A stretch of 47,823 bases of DNA from JBIOJM01 sp044450785. GTDB lineage: Bacteria; Planctomycetota; Planctomycetia; Isosphaerales; Isosphaeraceae. Both the position numbers and the translations under genes were made by a program. This document shows, piece by piece, positions 40,898-47,823 of the stretch. Where the stretch lies: contig JBIOJM010000030.1 in assembly GCA_044450785.1 (NCBI GenBank), positions 1 through 47,823 on the forward strand, written 5' to 3'. The notes beneath the pieces are model-generated. The model had not been told where the DNA came from, did no database searches, and was given only the letters and a program-made list of their open reading frames with translations. Each line of letters opens with the position of its first letter. Positions within the stretch are counted from its first letter, which is position 1.

Positions 40898-41770
40898 TCA
40901 AAACACCCCGTAGAAGCCGCTTTTTTCGATCCGCAGTTGATCGCCGCAAGCGGCGTAGTCGAAGCCGACGTCATAGAGCAGGTGATCGAGCTTCGCCCGG
41001 TTCTCCTCCACGAAGCCGACGATCGCGGGGGGATAGGCCAGCGTCTTGAGGAAGAACATCAGTTGGTCCACGTTGACGCCCGAGAAATAGACGGTGTCCT
41101 GCCGGGGCTTGTTGGCGATGCAGATGGTATGGCAGGTTCGCAGCTCGGGCCTGAGGATCCGATTGATGTCGACCTTGGTGGCGTCGAACTGGGCCGAACA
41201 GGCGATCTTCGCCGCTGCCTCTTTGAGCTGCCGGGCCGCGTCGAAAAAGAAATAGAAGTTTTCCAGCGTCGTGCTCTCGGACCGGAGCGCATAGGCAATC
41301 CCGGAGGACACCGTGCTGCCCGGGTTGCCGACATAGAGGTGGACCACGTCCAGGTCGCGCGACCCGGAGACAACGTCGTCGCTCAAGTCGATCGAGAACA
41401 TGAAATAGGGCAGGCTTTCGTTGATGGGGACATCGCACCGGACAAACGGCCGGATTGCCCTCAGGACCCGCGTGATCGAGACATCCCGTTCGCGCCGCTT
41501 GTAGTCGTAGAAGTAGAACTCCCAGGCCAGGCGATCCCCCAGCCGCTTGACCCCCCAGACGGTGCGGAACCAGCCGATGGCCTCGCGGAGCGACTGGACG
41601 ACCTGGAAGGCCCCGACGTCGATCCCCGCCCAGTCGAAGGAATGGAAGAGCAAGGTGACGGGTCGATATTTATTCTCGACGGGGGCCACCGGCTGGTAGG
41701 GCGACCAGCAGTAATTGAAGTACGTATCCTGGGGAGTGGTGTACTCAAACCGATCGGGATTCATCATCAT
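40898..41770 (-). CDS. Uncharacterised protein, apparent stand-alone paralogue of the radical SAM C-terminal domain
   Basis: A 290-aa soluble protein (MMMNPDRFEYTTPQDTYFNY). I recognise no family. It has strong strand-helix alternation: FHSFDWAGIDVGAFQVVQSL, LAWEFYFYDYKRRERDVSIT, FMFSIDLSDDVVSGSRDLDV, VVHLYVGNPGSTVSSGIAYA, IANKPRQDTVYFSGVNVDQL and FDYAACGDQLRIEKSGFYGV. By eye the last two blocks line up with DKNPRKSFELNLYDARLQMK and IGHLAGGIHREGEDFFNVYY at the C-terminus of the upstream radical SAM protein. ATG 41770 has GAGG eight bases upstream; GTG 41812 is possible. It lies 45 bases after the radical SAM stop, so it is one operon. Repeated helix-strand-strand-helix units raise the possibility of an ABBA-type barrel, untested. 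Confidence 0.75.
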   Translation of the reverse strand: MMMNPDRFEYTTPQDTYFNYCWSPYQPVAPVENKYRPVTLLFHSFDWAGIDVGAFQVVQSLREAIGWFRTVWGVKRLGDRLAWEFYFYDYKRRERDVSITRVLRAIRPFVRCDVPINESLPYFMFSIDLSDDVVSGSRDLDVVHLYVGNPGSTVSSGIAYALRSESTTLENFYFFFDAARQLKEAAAKIACSAQFDATKVDINRILRPELRTCHTICIANKPRQDTVYFSGVNVDQLMFFLKTLAYPPAIVGFVEENRAKLDHLLYDVGFDYAACGDQLRIEKSGFYGVF

Positions 41771-41815
41771 TACTGGGGCCTCGCCCACCGGAACCGCCGT
41801 CTCCGCTCGCACCGA

Positions 41816-43660
41816 TCAGGCCATGATGTCCTCTCCCAATCCCTGGCGATGTTCCATTCCATAGTAGACGTTGAAGAAGTCCTCGCCTTCCCGATGAATA
41901 CCTCCCGCCAGGTGGCCGATCACTTGTGACTGGTTCGGGTCGAGCAGGGCCTGGAATTGCTCGGTCGGGATCGAATAATGCCCGCACATCCTCGCGAAGA
42001 ATGGGGACAGGTGCTTCATCTGAAGCCGGGCATCATACAGGTTTAGCTCGAAGGACTTCCTTGGGTTCTTGTCCTCGGTCACCTCGACGTACCGTACCGT
42101 TCCCTGACCAATCCGGTCCTCGGTCAACATGAGGATGTCCCGCGCGACGTCGAACGACTCACCCTCGTTGCCGTAGCCGTAAATCGCGGCAATTCGACCG
42201 AGCATGCCTGGAACGGATAACCCGGGGTACCAGAAGTATCGCGACACCGCGGTCCGGGACGGTTCGGTTGGGTCCCACTTGAAGGCCAGGTACAAGAGCA
42301 TGGGGGCGGAGCCGAGCGGGCGATCGGCAACGACGCCCATCTCCAGGTAAACCTTGTACAGACACGAGGTCCGGTTCTCCTCGTAGCCAAAATGGAGGTA
42401 CGGGGCCGCGGCCAGGAGCCGGCCCGCGTCGTTCAGGAAACTCTCAGGCATGCCCAGGCGCTGGCAGAGTTCCCGAATCTTGCGATGGGGATTCGCCCCC
42501 ACAGCATCCTTGCAGATGCTCAACAGGAAGCGATTGGGAAAGATCGCGCCCCGGCAGAGCCGGAACGACCGTTCGTGGACGAACTGAATCTGGAGCCCAC
42601 CGACGAGCTGCCAGAGCAAGCGAGCCCTGGGATTGGTCGCTGGTCGAGCGTCGCGACCCTGATCGAGAGACGTCGGCCGAGGGCCGCTCAGCAGGGCGGC
42701 CTGTGGCGCCGGCGCTGGTCCAGCATCGGGTTCGCGCGGCGGGACGGGAACCGGGACGGGGTCGATGGGGTAAGGCGTGAGGGCGTCGGCTTGCCAACCG
42801 AACTTGCGGACATAAGCCGTGTTCAACCCCAGGCAGCCTCGTGACCCGCAAACGGTTCGATGGGCGCACTGTTCGAAGCCGTTGCGCTGAAACTCCTTCC
42901 AGAAAGACGGGTCGATGAAGAGTTTCGGCTGATGGTTCTCCAGCGCGTCGTGAACCTCGCCGAGCAAGCATTCCGGGAAATTCTTCACCTCCACGGACCG
43001 GCCGAGCGCGCGGGCCTTCACGATGGCCTGCTTCAAGAACGGCAGAACATCGAGGTGGGAGGCGATGAGGTCCTTGTCATCCTTTTCACTCATGGGCCAG
43101 TAGTTCCAGAAATCCATCTGGACCAGTCGCCGGAGATGCCCCAATCGTTCGACCACTCGCGGCAGGTGGCGGTAACTCCGCTCGGTGATCACCGTGTTGG
43201 TGCAGGTGGTGACGCCGTCGAACGCTTCGAGGTTCTCCAGCCCCCGGAGCGTCTTGTGGAAGGAGCCCGGCACTTTCGTGATTTCGTCGTGGGCCTCGGC
43301 GTCCGAGGCCGTCACACTCACGAAGTATTCGTCGATCCCCGCCGCGATCAGCTCCCGGCAGTAACTCTCGTCCGCCAGGCGCATCCCATGGGTCTGGATG
43401 CGGACGTGTTCGAACCCGTTCCTGCGGGCGAGGCGGGCGAGGTCGGGCAAGTCGCGTCGAAGGGTGATCTCCGACCCGGTGAGGACCAGTGCCTTCCACC
43501 TCTGCTGCTGCCGGTTTTGTTCCATGAGTTCCTGGAACCGCTCCATCGACTCCGGTTCGAGCCGGTCCATGGTTCCTTCGATCATGCAGTGCTCACAGAG
43601 CAGGTTGCACCGGAAGTGCATCGTGAGCTCGACGTACTGATCGTGGTTGAAACACCCCAT
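41816..43660 (-). CDS. Radical SAM protein with auxiliary Fe-S region and large unknown C-terminal domain
   Basis: A 614-aa protein. It has the cluster motif CNLLCEHC (Cys 18, 22, 25), TGSEITLRRDLPDLARLA in place of GGEP, and VRIQTHGM and VSVTASDAEAHDEI, typical of SPASM/Twitch radical SAM enzymes. Cys 231, 265, 271 and 276 (in GFEQCAHRTVCGSRGCLGLN) probably bind an auxiliary cluster. A Pro-rich linker (about 300-325) leads to a 260-residue C-terminal domain (FGYEENRTSCLYKVYLEMGV; FELNLYDARLQMKHLSPFFA). I do not recognise that domain except as similar to the downstream protein. Such enzymes usually modify peptides or proteins. ATG 43660 has a GAGG Shine-Dalgarno; 43720 in frame is weaker. Confidence 0.85.
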   Translation of the reverse strand: MGCFNHDQYVELTMHFRCNLLCEHCMIEGTMDRLEPESMERFQELMEQNRQQQRWKALVLTGSEITLRRDLPDLARLARRNGFEHVRIQTHGMRLADESYCRELIAAGIDEYFVSVTASDAEAHDEITKVPGSFHKTLRGLENLEAFDGVTTCTNTVITERSYRHLPRVVERLGHLRRLVQMDFWNYWPMSEKDDKDLIASHLDVLPFLKQAIVKARALGRSVEVKNFPECLLGEVHDALENHQPKLFIDPSFWKEFQRNGFEQCAHRTVCGSRGCLGLNTAYVRKFGWQADALTPYPIDPVPVPVPPREPDAGPAPAPQAALLSGPRPTSLDQGRDARPATNPRARLLWQLVGGLQIQFVHERSFRLCRGAIFPNRFLLSICKDAVGANPHRKIRELCQRLGMPESFLNDAGRLLAAAPYLHFGYEENRTSCLYKVYLEMGVVADRPLGSAPMLLYLAFKWDPTEPSRTAVSRYFWYPGLSVPGMLGRIAAIYGYGNEGESFDVARDILMLTEDRIGQGTVRYVEVTEDKNPRKSFELNLYDARLQMKHLSPFFARMCGHYSIPTEQFQALLDPNQSQVIGHLAGGIHREGEDFFNVYYGMEHRQGLGEDIMA

Positions 43661-43832
43661 GGAGGCCTCGCTTATCGATCTCGTCTGAACCGTCCTGACC
43701 TCGGACCCCGGGGCGGCCATTGGAGCGCGGGGACTGCTCGAGGGTCCCCGAACAGACCGCCAACCGCGAGTGCACCGTCAAACGTCGTCGCTTTCCGGGC
43801 ACACCTTACGATAGGGGAACGAACCAGGGTTT

Positions 43833-45884
43833 TCAAGCTGGGGCTGCCCCGCCGGACCGCTCCCGGGGAGCCTCAAGGGTGGCAACCGACGCGGATCGGA
43901 CCGTCCCACTGAGCCGGTCCTCCAGGGCGGCCGCGATCCGGGCGAAGACCCCCGACCAATCGCCCCATACCTCTTGCCGGAAGAGCCGCATCGTCGCGTA
44001 CCACGGGCTGTCGTCGCGGTCCAGCAGCCAGCGCCAGTCGGGGGCGAACGGCAAGGCGACCCAGGTCGGCCGGCCCAGCGCCCCTGCCAGGTGCGCGATC
44101 GCTGTATCGCAAGTAATCACCAGGTCCAAGCTCATCATCACCGCCGCCTCCTCGACGAACGTCCCGGCCGTCGCGCGCATCCGTGCGCCCAGGTCGACAA
44201 CCGGGAACCGATCGTCCGGCTCGTGAAGCTGCTCCGCTCCCGGCCCCCACTGGAGGCTGAACAGCCGCACCCCCGCGAGCCGGGCCAACGGGGCGAAATC
44301 GGCCAACCGGAACGACCGGAGCCGGTCCAGGCTGTGCTGGGGGTTACCCTGCCAGACGATGCCGACCTTGAACTCACGGATCGAGCCCAGCTCGCGGCGC
44401 CAGTGCTCGACCCGAGCGGCGTCGGCATCGAGGTACGGCACTGCCGCGGGCACGTCGGCGAGGGTCGTGCCGAGGATTCGCGGAAGCCCCATCAGAGCGG
44501 CGTGGACGTCGAACCGCGGCAAGGGGTCCCCCTCGGCGACCAGCTCGTCGACGCCCGCGCAACTGGACAGGAGCTGAGCCAGGGGTCTCTGGCAGACCAC
44601 AAGCACGCGACCGCCGCGCCGCTGCACCAGCGGCGCGAAACGGATGAACTGGATCGTATCGCCCAGGCCTTGTTCGGCATGGAGCAGGATGGTCTTGCCG
44701 GCCAGTGCCTGACCATCCCAGGGCGGTTGGTCGAAAACCGGACGATCCATGCGATGCCCCCACCGCCATTCATATTCGGTCCACCCCAGCTCGTATTGAC
44801 CCATCAACAGCCAGGCCAATGACCGATTCCAGCGCGCCCCGGCATAGTCGGGCTTGAGCCGGATGGCCCGCTCGTAACTCGCCAACGCTAGGTCGAGCTT
44901 GCCCTGGCCCCGCAACGCGTTGCCCAGGTTCACGTAGAAGGTCGCAAAACCGGGCCTGCGCTCCAGGGACTTCCGGTAACAAGCCACCGCCTCGTCCAAC
45001 CTGCCTTGCAAGCTCAGAGCGTTTCCCAGGCTGTTCTGGGCGTCGGGGTGGTCGGGACGGAGCTGGAGGACCTGCTGGTAGCACGCCACCGCTTCATCCA
45101 ACCGCCACTGATCCGCGCGAACGTTACCGAGGTTGAGGTAGATCTCGGGAGATCCGGGCCTGAGCCGCAGCGCGCTGTGATAGCTCGCCACCGCCTCGTC
45201 GAGTTTCCCACGCAATCGGTGGACGTTTGCCAGGTTGTTGTGGGCGTCGTGATGGCCGGGCTCGAGCCGCAGGGTTTGCTCATAGGCCGCTGCCGCTTCG
45301 TTCAGTCGTTTCAGCTTCCGCAATACGTTGCCCAGGGCATAGTGAACGCCGGCATTGTCGGGCCTGATCTGGAGGGCCTGCGTGAAGCTGAGCACGGCGT
45401 CGTCCAGCTTCCCCAGTTCGGCCAGCACGGTGCCCAGGTTGAAATGGGCCTCGTCCATGTCGGGTTGCAGCCGGAGGGTGTCGCGATATGCGGCGGCGGC
45501 AAGCTCGTACCGGCCCTGGTCTCGCAGCGCGTTTCCCAGGTTGTAATGGGCATCGACGTGATCGGGCTTGAGAGCGACCGCGGCGCGATACGCGGCGACA
45601 GCCTCGTCCCATCGGTGCGCGCCCCAGAGCGCCACGCCGAGGTTGTTCCGGTATTCCGCCACCACCGGATTAAGCGCCACCGCCCGGCCGATCAGCTCCA
45701 CGGCTTCCGCGTGCCGCCCTTGGTCGTGGTCGATCAAGCCCAGCAGTTGCAGGGCATCGGGGTCGTCGGGGGCCTGGGCCAGGATCTGGACGTAGATCCG
45801 CTTCGCCTCGGCCAGCCGGCCCGAGCGGTGGTGCTCGAGGGCCAGCTCGAAGGCCCGCTGGATCGACATCGTGTGGGTCGGCAT
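43833..45884 (-). CDS. TPR plus GT9-like (heptosyltransferase-fold) protein
   Basis: A 683-aa protein. About ten TPR units cover residues 5-390, then a glycosyltransferase-9-like domain follows. It has LLHAEQGLGDTIQFIRFAPL (the nucleotide-sugar transferase N-lobe), VGIVWQGNPQHSLDRLRSFR, LFSLQWGPGAEQL, and SLDLVITCDTAIAHLAGALG, then RPTWVALP near the donor site. Similar TPR-GT9 proteins are frequent in planctomycetes and methylotrophs, with unproven acceptors. It probably heads the minus-strand cluster with the radical SAM gene (172 bases between stop and the chosen start). The N-terminus is about 90 percent identical at DNA level to that of the 38993 gene over the first 170 bases. Confidence 0.88.
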   Translation of the reverse strand: MPTHTMSIQRAFELALEHHRSGRLAEAKRIYVQILAQAPDDPDALQLLGLIDHDQGRHAEAVELIGRAVALNPVVAEYRNNLGVALWGAHRWDEAVAAYRAAVALKPDHVDAHYNLGNALRDQGRYELAAAAYRDTLRLQPDMDEAHFNLGTVLAELGKLDDAVLSFTQALQIRPDNAGVHYALGNVLRKLKRLNEAAAAYEQTLRLEPGHHDAHNNLANVHRLRGKLDEAVASYHSALRLRPGSPEIYLNLGNVRADQWRLDEAVACYQQVLQLRPDHPDAQNSLGNALSLQGRLDEAVACYRKSLERRPGFATFYVNLGNALRGQGKLDLALASYERAIRLKPDYAGARWNRSLAWLLMGQYELGWTEYEWRWGHRMDRPVFDQPPWDGQALAGKTILLHAEQGLGDTIQFIRFAPLVQRRGGRVLVVCQRPLAQLLSSCAGVDELVAEGDPLPRFDVHAALMGLPRILGTTLADVPAAVPYLDADAARVEHWRRELGSIREFKVGIVWQGNPQHSLDRLRSFRLADFAPLARLAGVRLFSLQWGPGAEQLHEPDDRFPVVDLGARMRATAGTFVEEAAVMMSLDLVITCDTAIAHLAGALGRPTWVALPFAPDWRWLLDRDDSPWYATMRLFRQEVWGDWSGVFARIAAALEDRLSGTVRSASVATLEAPRERSGGAAPA

Positions 45885-46019
45885 CGGCGTCTCGACTCCC
45901 TGCTGGTGTCTCCACGGCCCGGGGCCAGGTCACGACCCGGGACCAGTGTAACCGCAGTCACGCGCGACGACCAACTTCGAAAGGATGAAGGCGGACGGCG
46001 CACACACACGCGTTTGGGG

Positions 46020-46082
46020 CCGAAAATGGCGACATGGCGACAACCGCTTGGTAGCCTTATTGCGCCTGTGGCCATTTTTCGG
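46020..46082. repeat. Inverted repeat with internal GGCGACAT iteration
   Basis: ccgaaaatggcgac and gtggccatttttcgg are imperfect inverted arms around 34 bases. Next to the left arm the unit tggcgaca occurs twice in tandem. The right arm covers the last codons of the minus-strand ATPase gene. It could be a terminator for that gene or an integration-site-like element. Confidence 0.45.
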
Positions 46083-47637
46083 GGGTATCCCGCTCAAGAC
46101 CCAACGGGTCGTCTGCAATAAGTTCGCGCATGGCTCCATTTTTTTCGGCAACTTTGCGATCTCGTGTAATTGACAGGACGCGACCGTACTTGCCCCTGGT
46201 GGAATGGACGAAGATACCATGGATGCCGAGTAGCGGGGCGATGCGGCGCAGCTCGATTGTGAGCCACTGGGGCGATTTGGGCCAGCGGGGCGAGTCAGCG
46301 TGTTTACCCGCGAGCGCGGTGAGCTCGGAGAGTAGCTCGGTTGGGGTTCCAGACCAGTCGTTCAGGTAGTCGGGGCCGAGGTCGAGCAGGACGGCCGCCA
46401 CGGGTGAGTCTTCGAGCTGGTTCATGGTCGCTTCGCGGCGATTTTCGTTGTATTCCGAGAGAGCCGTGCCGGCCGGCCACCCGAGCTTTCGGCCGACCGC
46501 CTCGGCGAATGTGGCGAAGTCAGCCATGCGGGGCAATTCCGTCAGCCGAACCGACGGCAGCGCGCGCAAGCCGCCGGCGACGGCGTCGAGCAGGCCCCCC
46601 AGGATCCGCGGATAGTCCTGGTGGAACGACGCCCAGAACTCATGTTCGAGGCGGCGGCGGCTCGGAAGGATCGGCGGCAGGTCGAGGACGACGGAGCGGT
46701 CGCTCAGATCGTCCCGCCTGATGAACTCTTCGATCCCGCTCAAGATCACGGGGCGCTGGGCGTGGATGACGGTCCGCTCGCCCTTGGTGAACGACGCGTG
46801 GTCCGCCAAGGCCCCCCCGGTGGCCAGCAGGCAGAGGCCATCGGACAGCCAACGGGGAATCACGCTGATATTGTCGTAGGCCAGCACCCAACCGTTGACG
46901 GCCGTGACCATCAGGGCGCGGGTGTTTCGGGGCTCGGCCAGGGGTGGCCCGGCCTGGGGGTCGATCAGCAGGCGAACGACCTTGGCCAGAGTGCTCTTGG
47001 TGGATCCATGCTGGCCGTAGAGGGCGAGGATCGGATAGGGGCCGACGGGCCGGAGGGCGGCGGCCATCCAGACGATCAAGAGGCGGAAATCGCGGTCGGT
47101 GAGGTTGACGTAGGCTCGGAGCAGGTCGATCGAGCCCTCACGACCGGGCATGGGAAGCGGCAAGTGCCCGTCCGGGCGCCGAAAGTGAATGCGGGGGTTA
47201 TTGACAACGGACCAGCCCCCGGGGCCGATCTCGACGGCCTGGCCGCCGGAATCGGCCAGGTCGAGGTAACAGGCCGAGCCAATGCCGTTGCCGTTGCCGT
47301 TGCTGTTGCCGTCATGGCCGACGCGAACGAAGATCGACGGCGTGCCGCCCTCGAACCGCGCGGTGGCCTCGAGGGCGGCGAGGACACGGCGCATGGACCA
47401 GTCGGAAGGGAGCTCGCGACGATCGCGGAAGTAGCCATCGATCAGCCAGTCACGGAACGCCGCGGACTTGAGCGTATAGATCTCGCGCCGGCCGCCGACG
47501 GAGACCTGGGCGTAAAAGCGGCCGTCGGTCGATCGCAGGAACCCCGCGTTCGCGGTGAGGCGCAGGAGCACCTCGGCGGGCCCTTCGTTCTTCTGGGGTT
47601 CTTCGATGGTCTCGTCGTTCGATGAAGGATTGACCAT
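46057..47637 (-). CDS. Mobile-element-type ATPase/helicase (D5/primase-associated-like)
   Basis: A 526-aa protein. The central P-loop is ALYGQHGSTKSTLAKVVRLL (GQHGSTKS at 208-215). Later blocks are NGWVLAYDNISVIPRWLSDG (Walker B-like, with acidic residues), ERTVIHAQRPVILSGIEEFI and DRSVVLDLPPILPSRRRLEH (sensor/arginine-finger region). This pattern belongs to ATPases of integrated elements that normally sit beside a primase/polymerase and an integrase, both of which would be outside the window. Residues 110-120 are a Gly/Asn repeat encoded by hexamer iteration. The C-terminal part resembles a winged-helix DNA-binding domain (SPQWLTIELRRIAPLLGIHG). Confidence 0.78.
   Translation of the reverse strand: MVNPSSNDETIEEPQKNEGPAEVLLRLTANAGFLRSTDGRFYAQVSVGGRREIYTLKSAAFRDWLIDGYFRDRRELPSDWSMRRVLAALEATARFEGGTPSIFVRVGHDGNSNGNGNGIGSACYLDLADSGGQAVEIGPGGWSVVNNPRIHFRRPDGHLPLPMPGREGSIDLLRAYVNLTDRDFRLLIVWMAAALRPVGPYPILALYGQHGSTKSTLAKVVRLLIDPQAGPPLAEPRNTRALMVTAVNGWVLAYDNISVIPRWLSDGLCLLATGGALADHASFTKGERTVIHAQRPVILSGIEEFIRRDDLSDRSVVLDLPPILPSRRRLEHEFWASFHQDYPRILGGLLDAVAGGLRALPSVRLTELPRMADFATFAEAVGRKLGWPAGTALSEYNENRREATMNQLEDSPVAAVLLDLGPDYLNDWSGTPTELLSELTALAGKHADSPRWPKSPQWLTIELRRIAPLLGIHGIFVHSTRGKYGRVLSITRDRKVAEKNGAMRELIADDPLGLERDTPEKWPQAQ
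47283..47311. repeat. TGCCGT hexanucleotide microsatellite inside a gene
   Basis: About five units of gccgtt or close variants encode NGNSNGNGNG on the minus strand in the ATPase. The unit length is a multiple of three, so copy-number change keeps the frame. Confidence 0.8.
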
Positions 47638-47663
47638 GGTGTTTCGTGCTCTGTCTTAGTGGT

Positions 47664-47814
47664 TAGGGCCCGCGCAACAATAACTTGGACAATTCTTGTC
47701 CGGGATATTAACCCGAAGCGTAAGCGAGGGGCTGCGTTTTCCCTCGCTTACGCTTCGGGTTGGTGTGGTGACAGTATGTTGTCATTGTTCACGTTATTTG
47801 TGCGCGGGCCCTTA
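47664..47814. mobile_element. Nested inverted-repeat element (MITE-like)
   Basis: Outer arms: tagggcccgcgcaacaataa at the left and the inverted ttatttgtgcgcgggccctt at the right extend for about 30 bases with a few mismatches (47664-47693 and 47784-47814). Inner arms: a perfect 21-base inverted repeat at 47710-47730 and 47741-47761 (acccgaagcgtaagcgagg type) around a 10-base loop. A further small palindrome, ggacaattcttgtcc, is at about 47687-47701. There is no reading frame inside. It lies directly upstream of the ATPase gene. Confidence 0.75.
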
Positions 47815-47823
47815 GTCGTGTGA

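Noticed and set aside
38993..45884. Radical SAM cluster considered as a classical RiPP operon
   Set aside because: No short precursor ORF with a leader/core pattern, no RRE-type small protein and no peptidase or ABC transporter within the cluster. I keep only the broader modification-system hypothesis.

Overview
The window is high-GC bacterial DNA that reads as Planctomycetota, most likely Isosphaeraceae-like. This is inferred from the gene types, since no rRNA is present. The indicators are a Hanks-type kinase with an N-terminal planctomycete module, a DWG motif and TPR-like repeats; Uma2-family nucleases; CehA/McbA-type PHP metallohydrolases; many small DUF433/RHH/MazF-type genes; TPR-glycosyltransferases; and dispersed palindromic repeats. 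No rRNA genes or CRISPR arrays were seen. One tRNA (Ser-GGA) is present.

Layout. 1-7.3 kb: a secreted GH9 glycosidase, a repeat cluster with a 60-bp tandem duplication, a GH32 fructosidase that has lost its middle, and a 1247-aa Ser/Thr kinase. 7.4-14.7 kb: a tight minus-strand operon reading from 14708 leftwards: a 39-aa lipoprotein, a PHP metallohydrolase with an EF-hand pair, a beta-propeller plus PHP metallohydrolase, and a penicillin acylase. 14.9-22 kb: an accessory stretch of short genes, palindromic repeats and broken genes. It holds a DUF5678-like fragment, two DUF433 proteins, a truncated DUF5615 toxin flanked by a 33-bp repeat, a frameshifted reverse-transcriptase remnant and an intact MazF-type TA pair. 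Between them lie a stand-alone Helicase_C_3 protein, a cytochrome c and a RidA protein. 22-34.7 kb: largely housekeeping. It contains a large J-like/zinc-ribbon protein, a translationally coupled aminotransferase / AlkA-type glycosylase / D-aminoacylase operon, Mrp with a coupled partner, and dnaJ-merR-TM-rnpA-yidD. 34.7-39 kb: repeats, a broken alpha/beta hydrolase, two Uma2 genes and the tRNA. 39-45.9 kb: a modification-type locus. A TPR-GT41 (O-GlcNAc-transferase-like) gene converges on a minus-strand cluster made of a TPR-GT9-like protein, a radical SAM protein with a large unknown C-terminal domain, and a stand-alone protein that looks like a paralogue of that domain. 46-47.8 kb: a mobile-element-type ATPase/helicase and a nested inverted-repeat (MITE-like) element.

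The best candidate for an undescribed system is 38.99-45.88 kb. By eye, the radical SAM C-terminal domain and the adjacent 290-aa protein share the same order of motifs, and both are enclosed by two TPR-glycosyltransferases with nearly identical N-termini in inverted orientation. A second theme is that several genes have lost internal segments (GH32, alpha/beta hydrolase) or C-termini (DUF5615, DUF5678-like, RT) in a repeat-rich landscape. This fits repeat-mediated deletion, but assembly collapse must be excluded.
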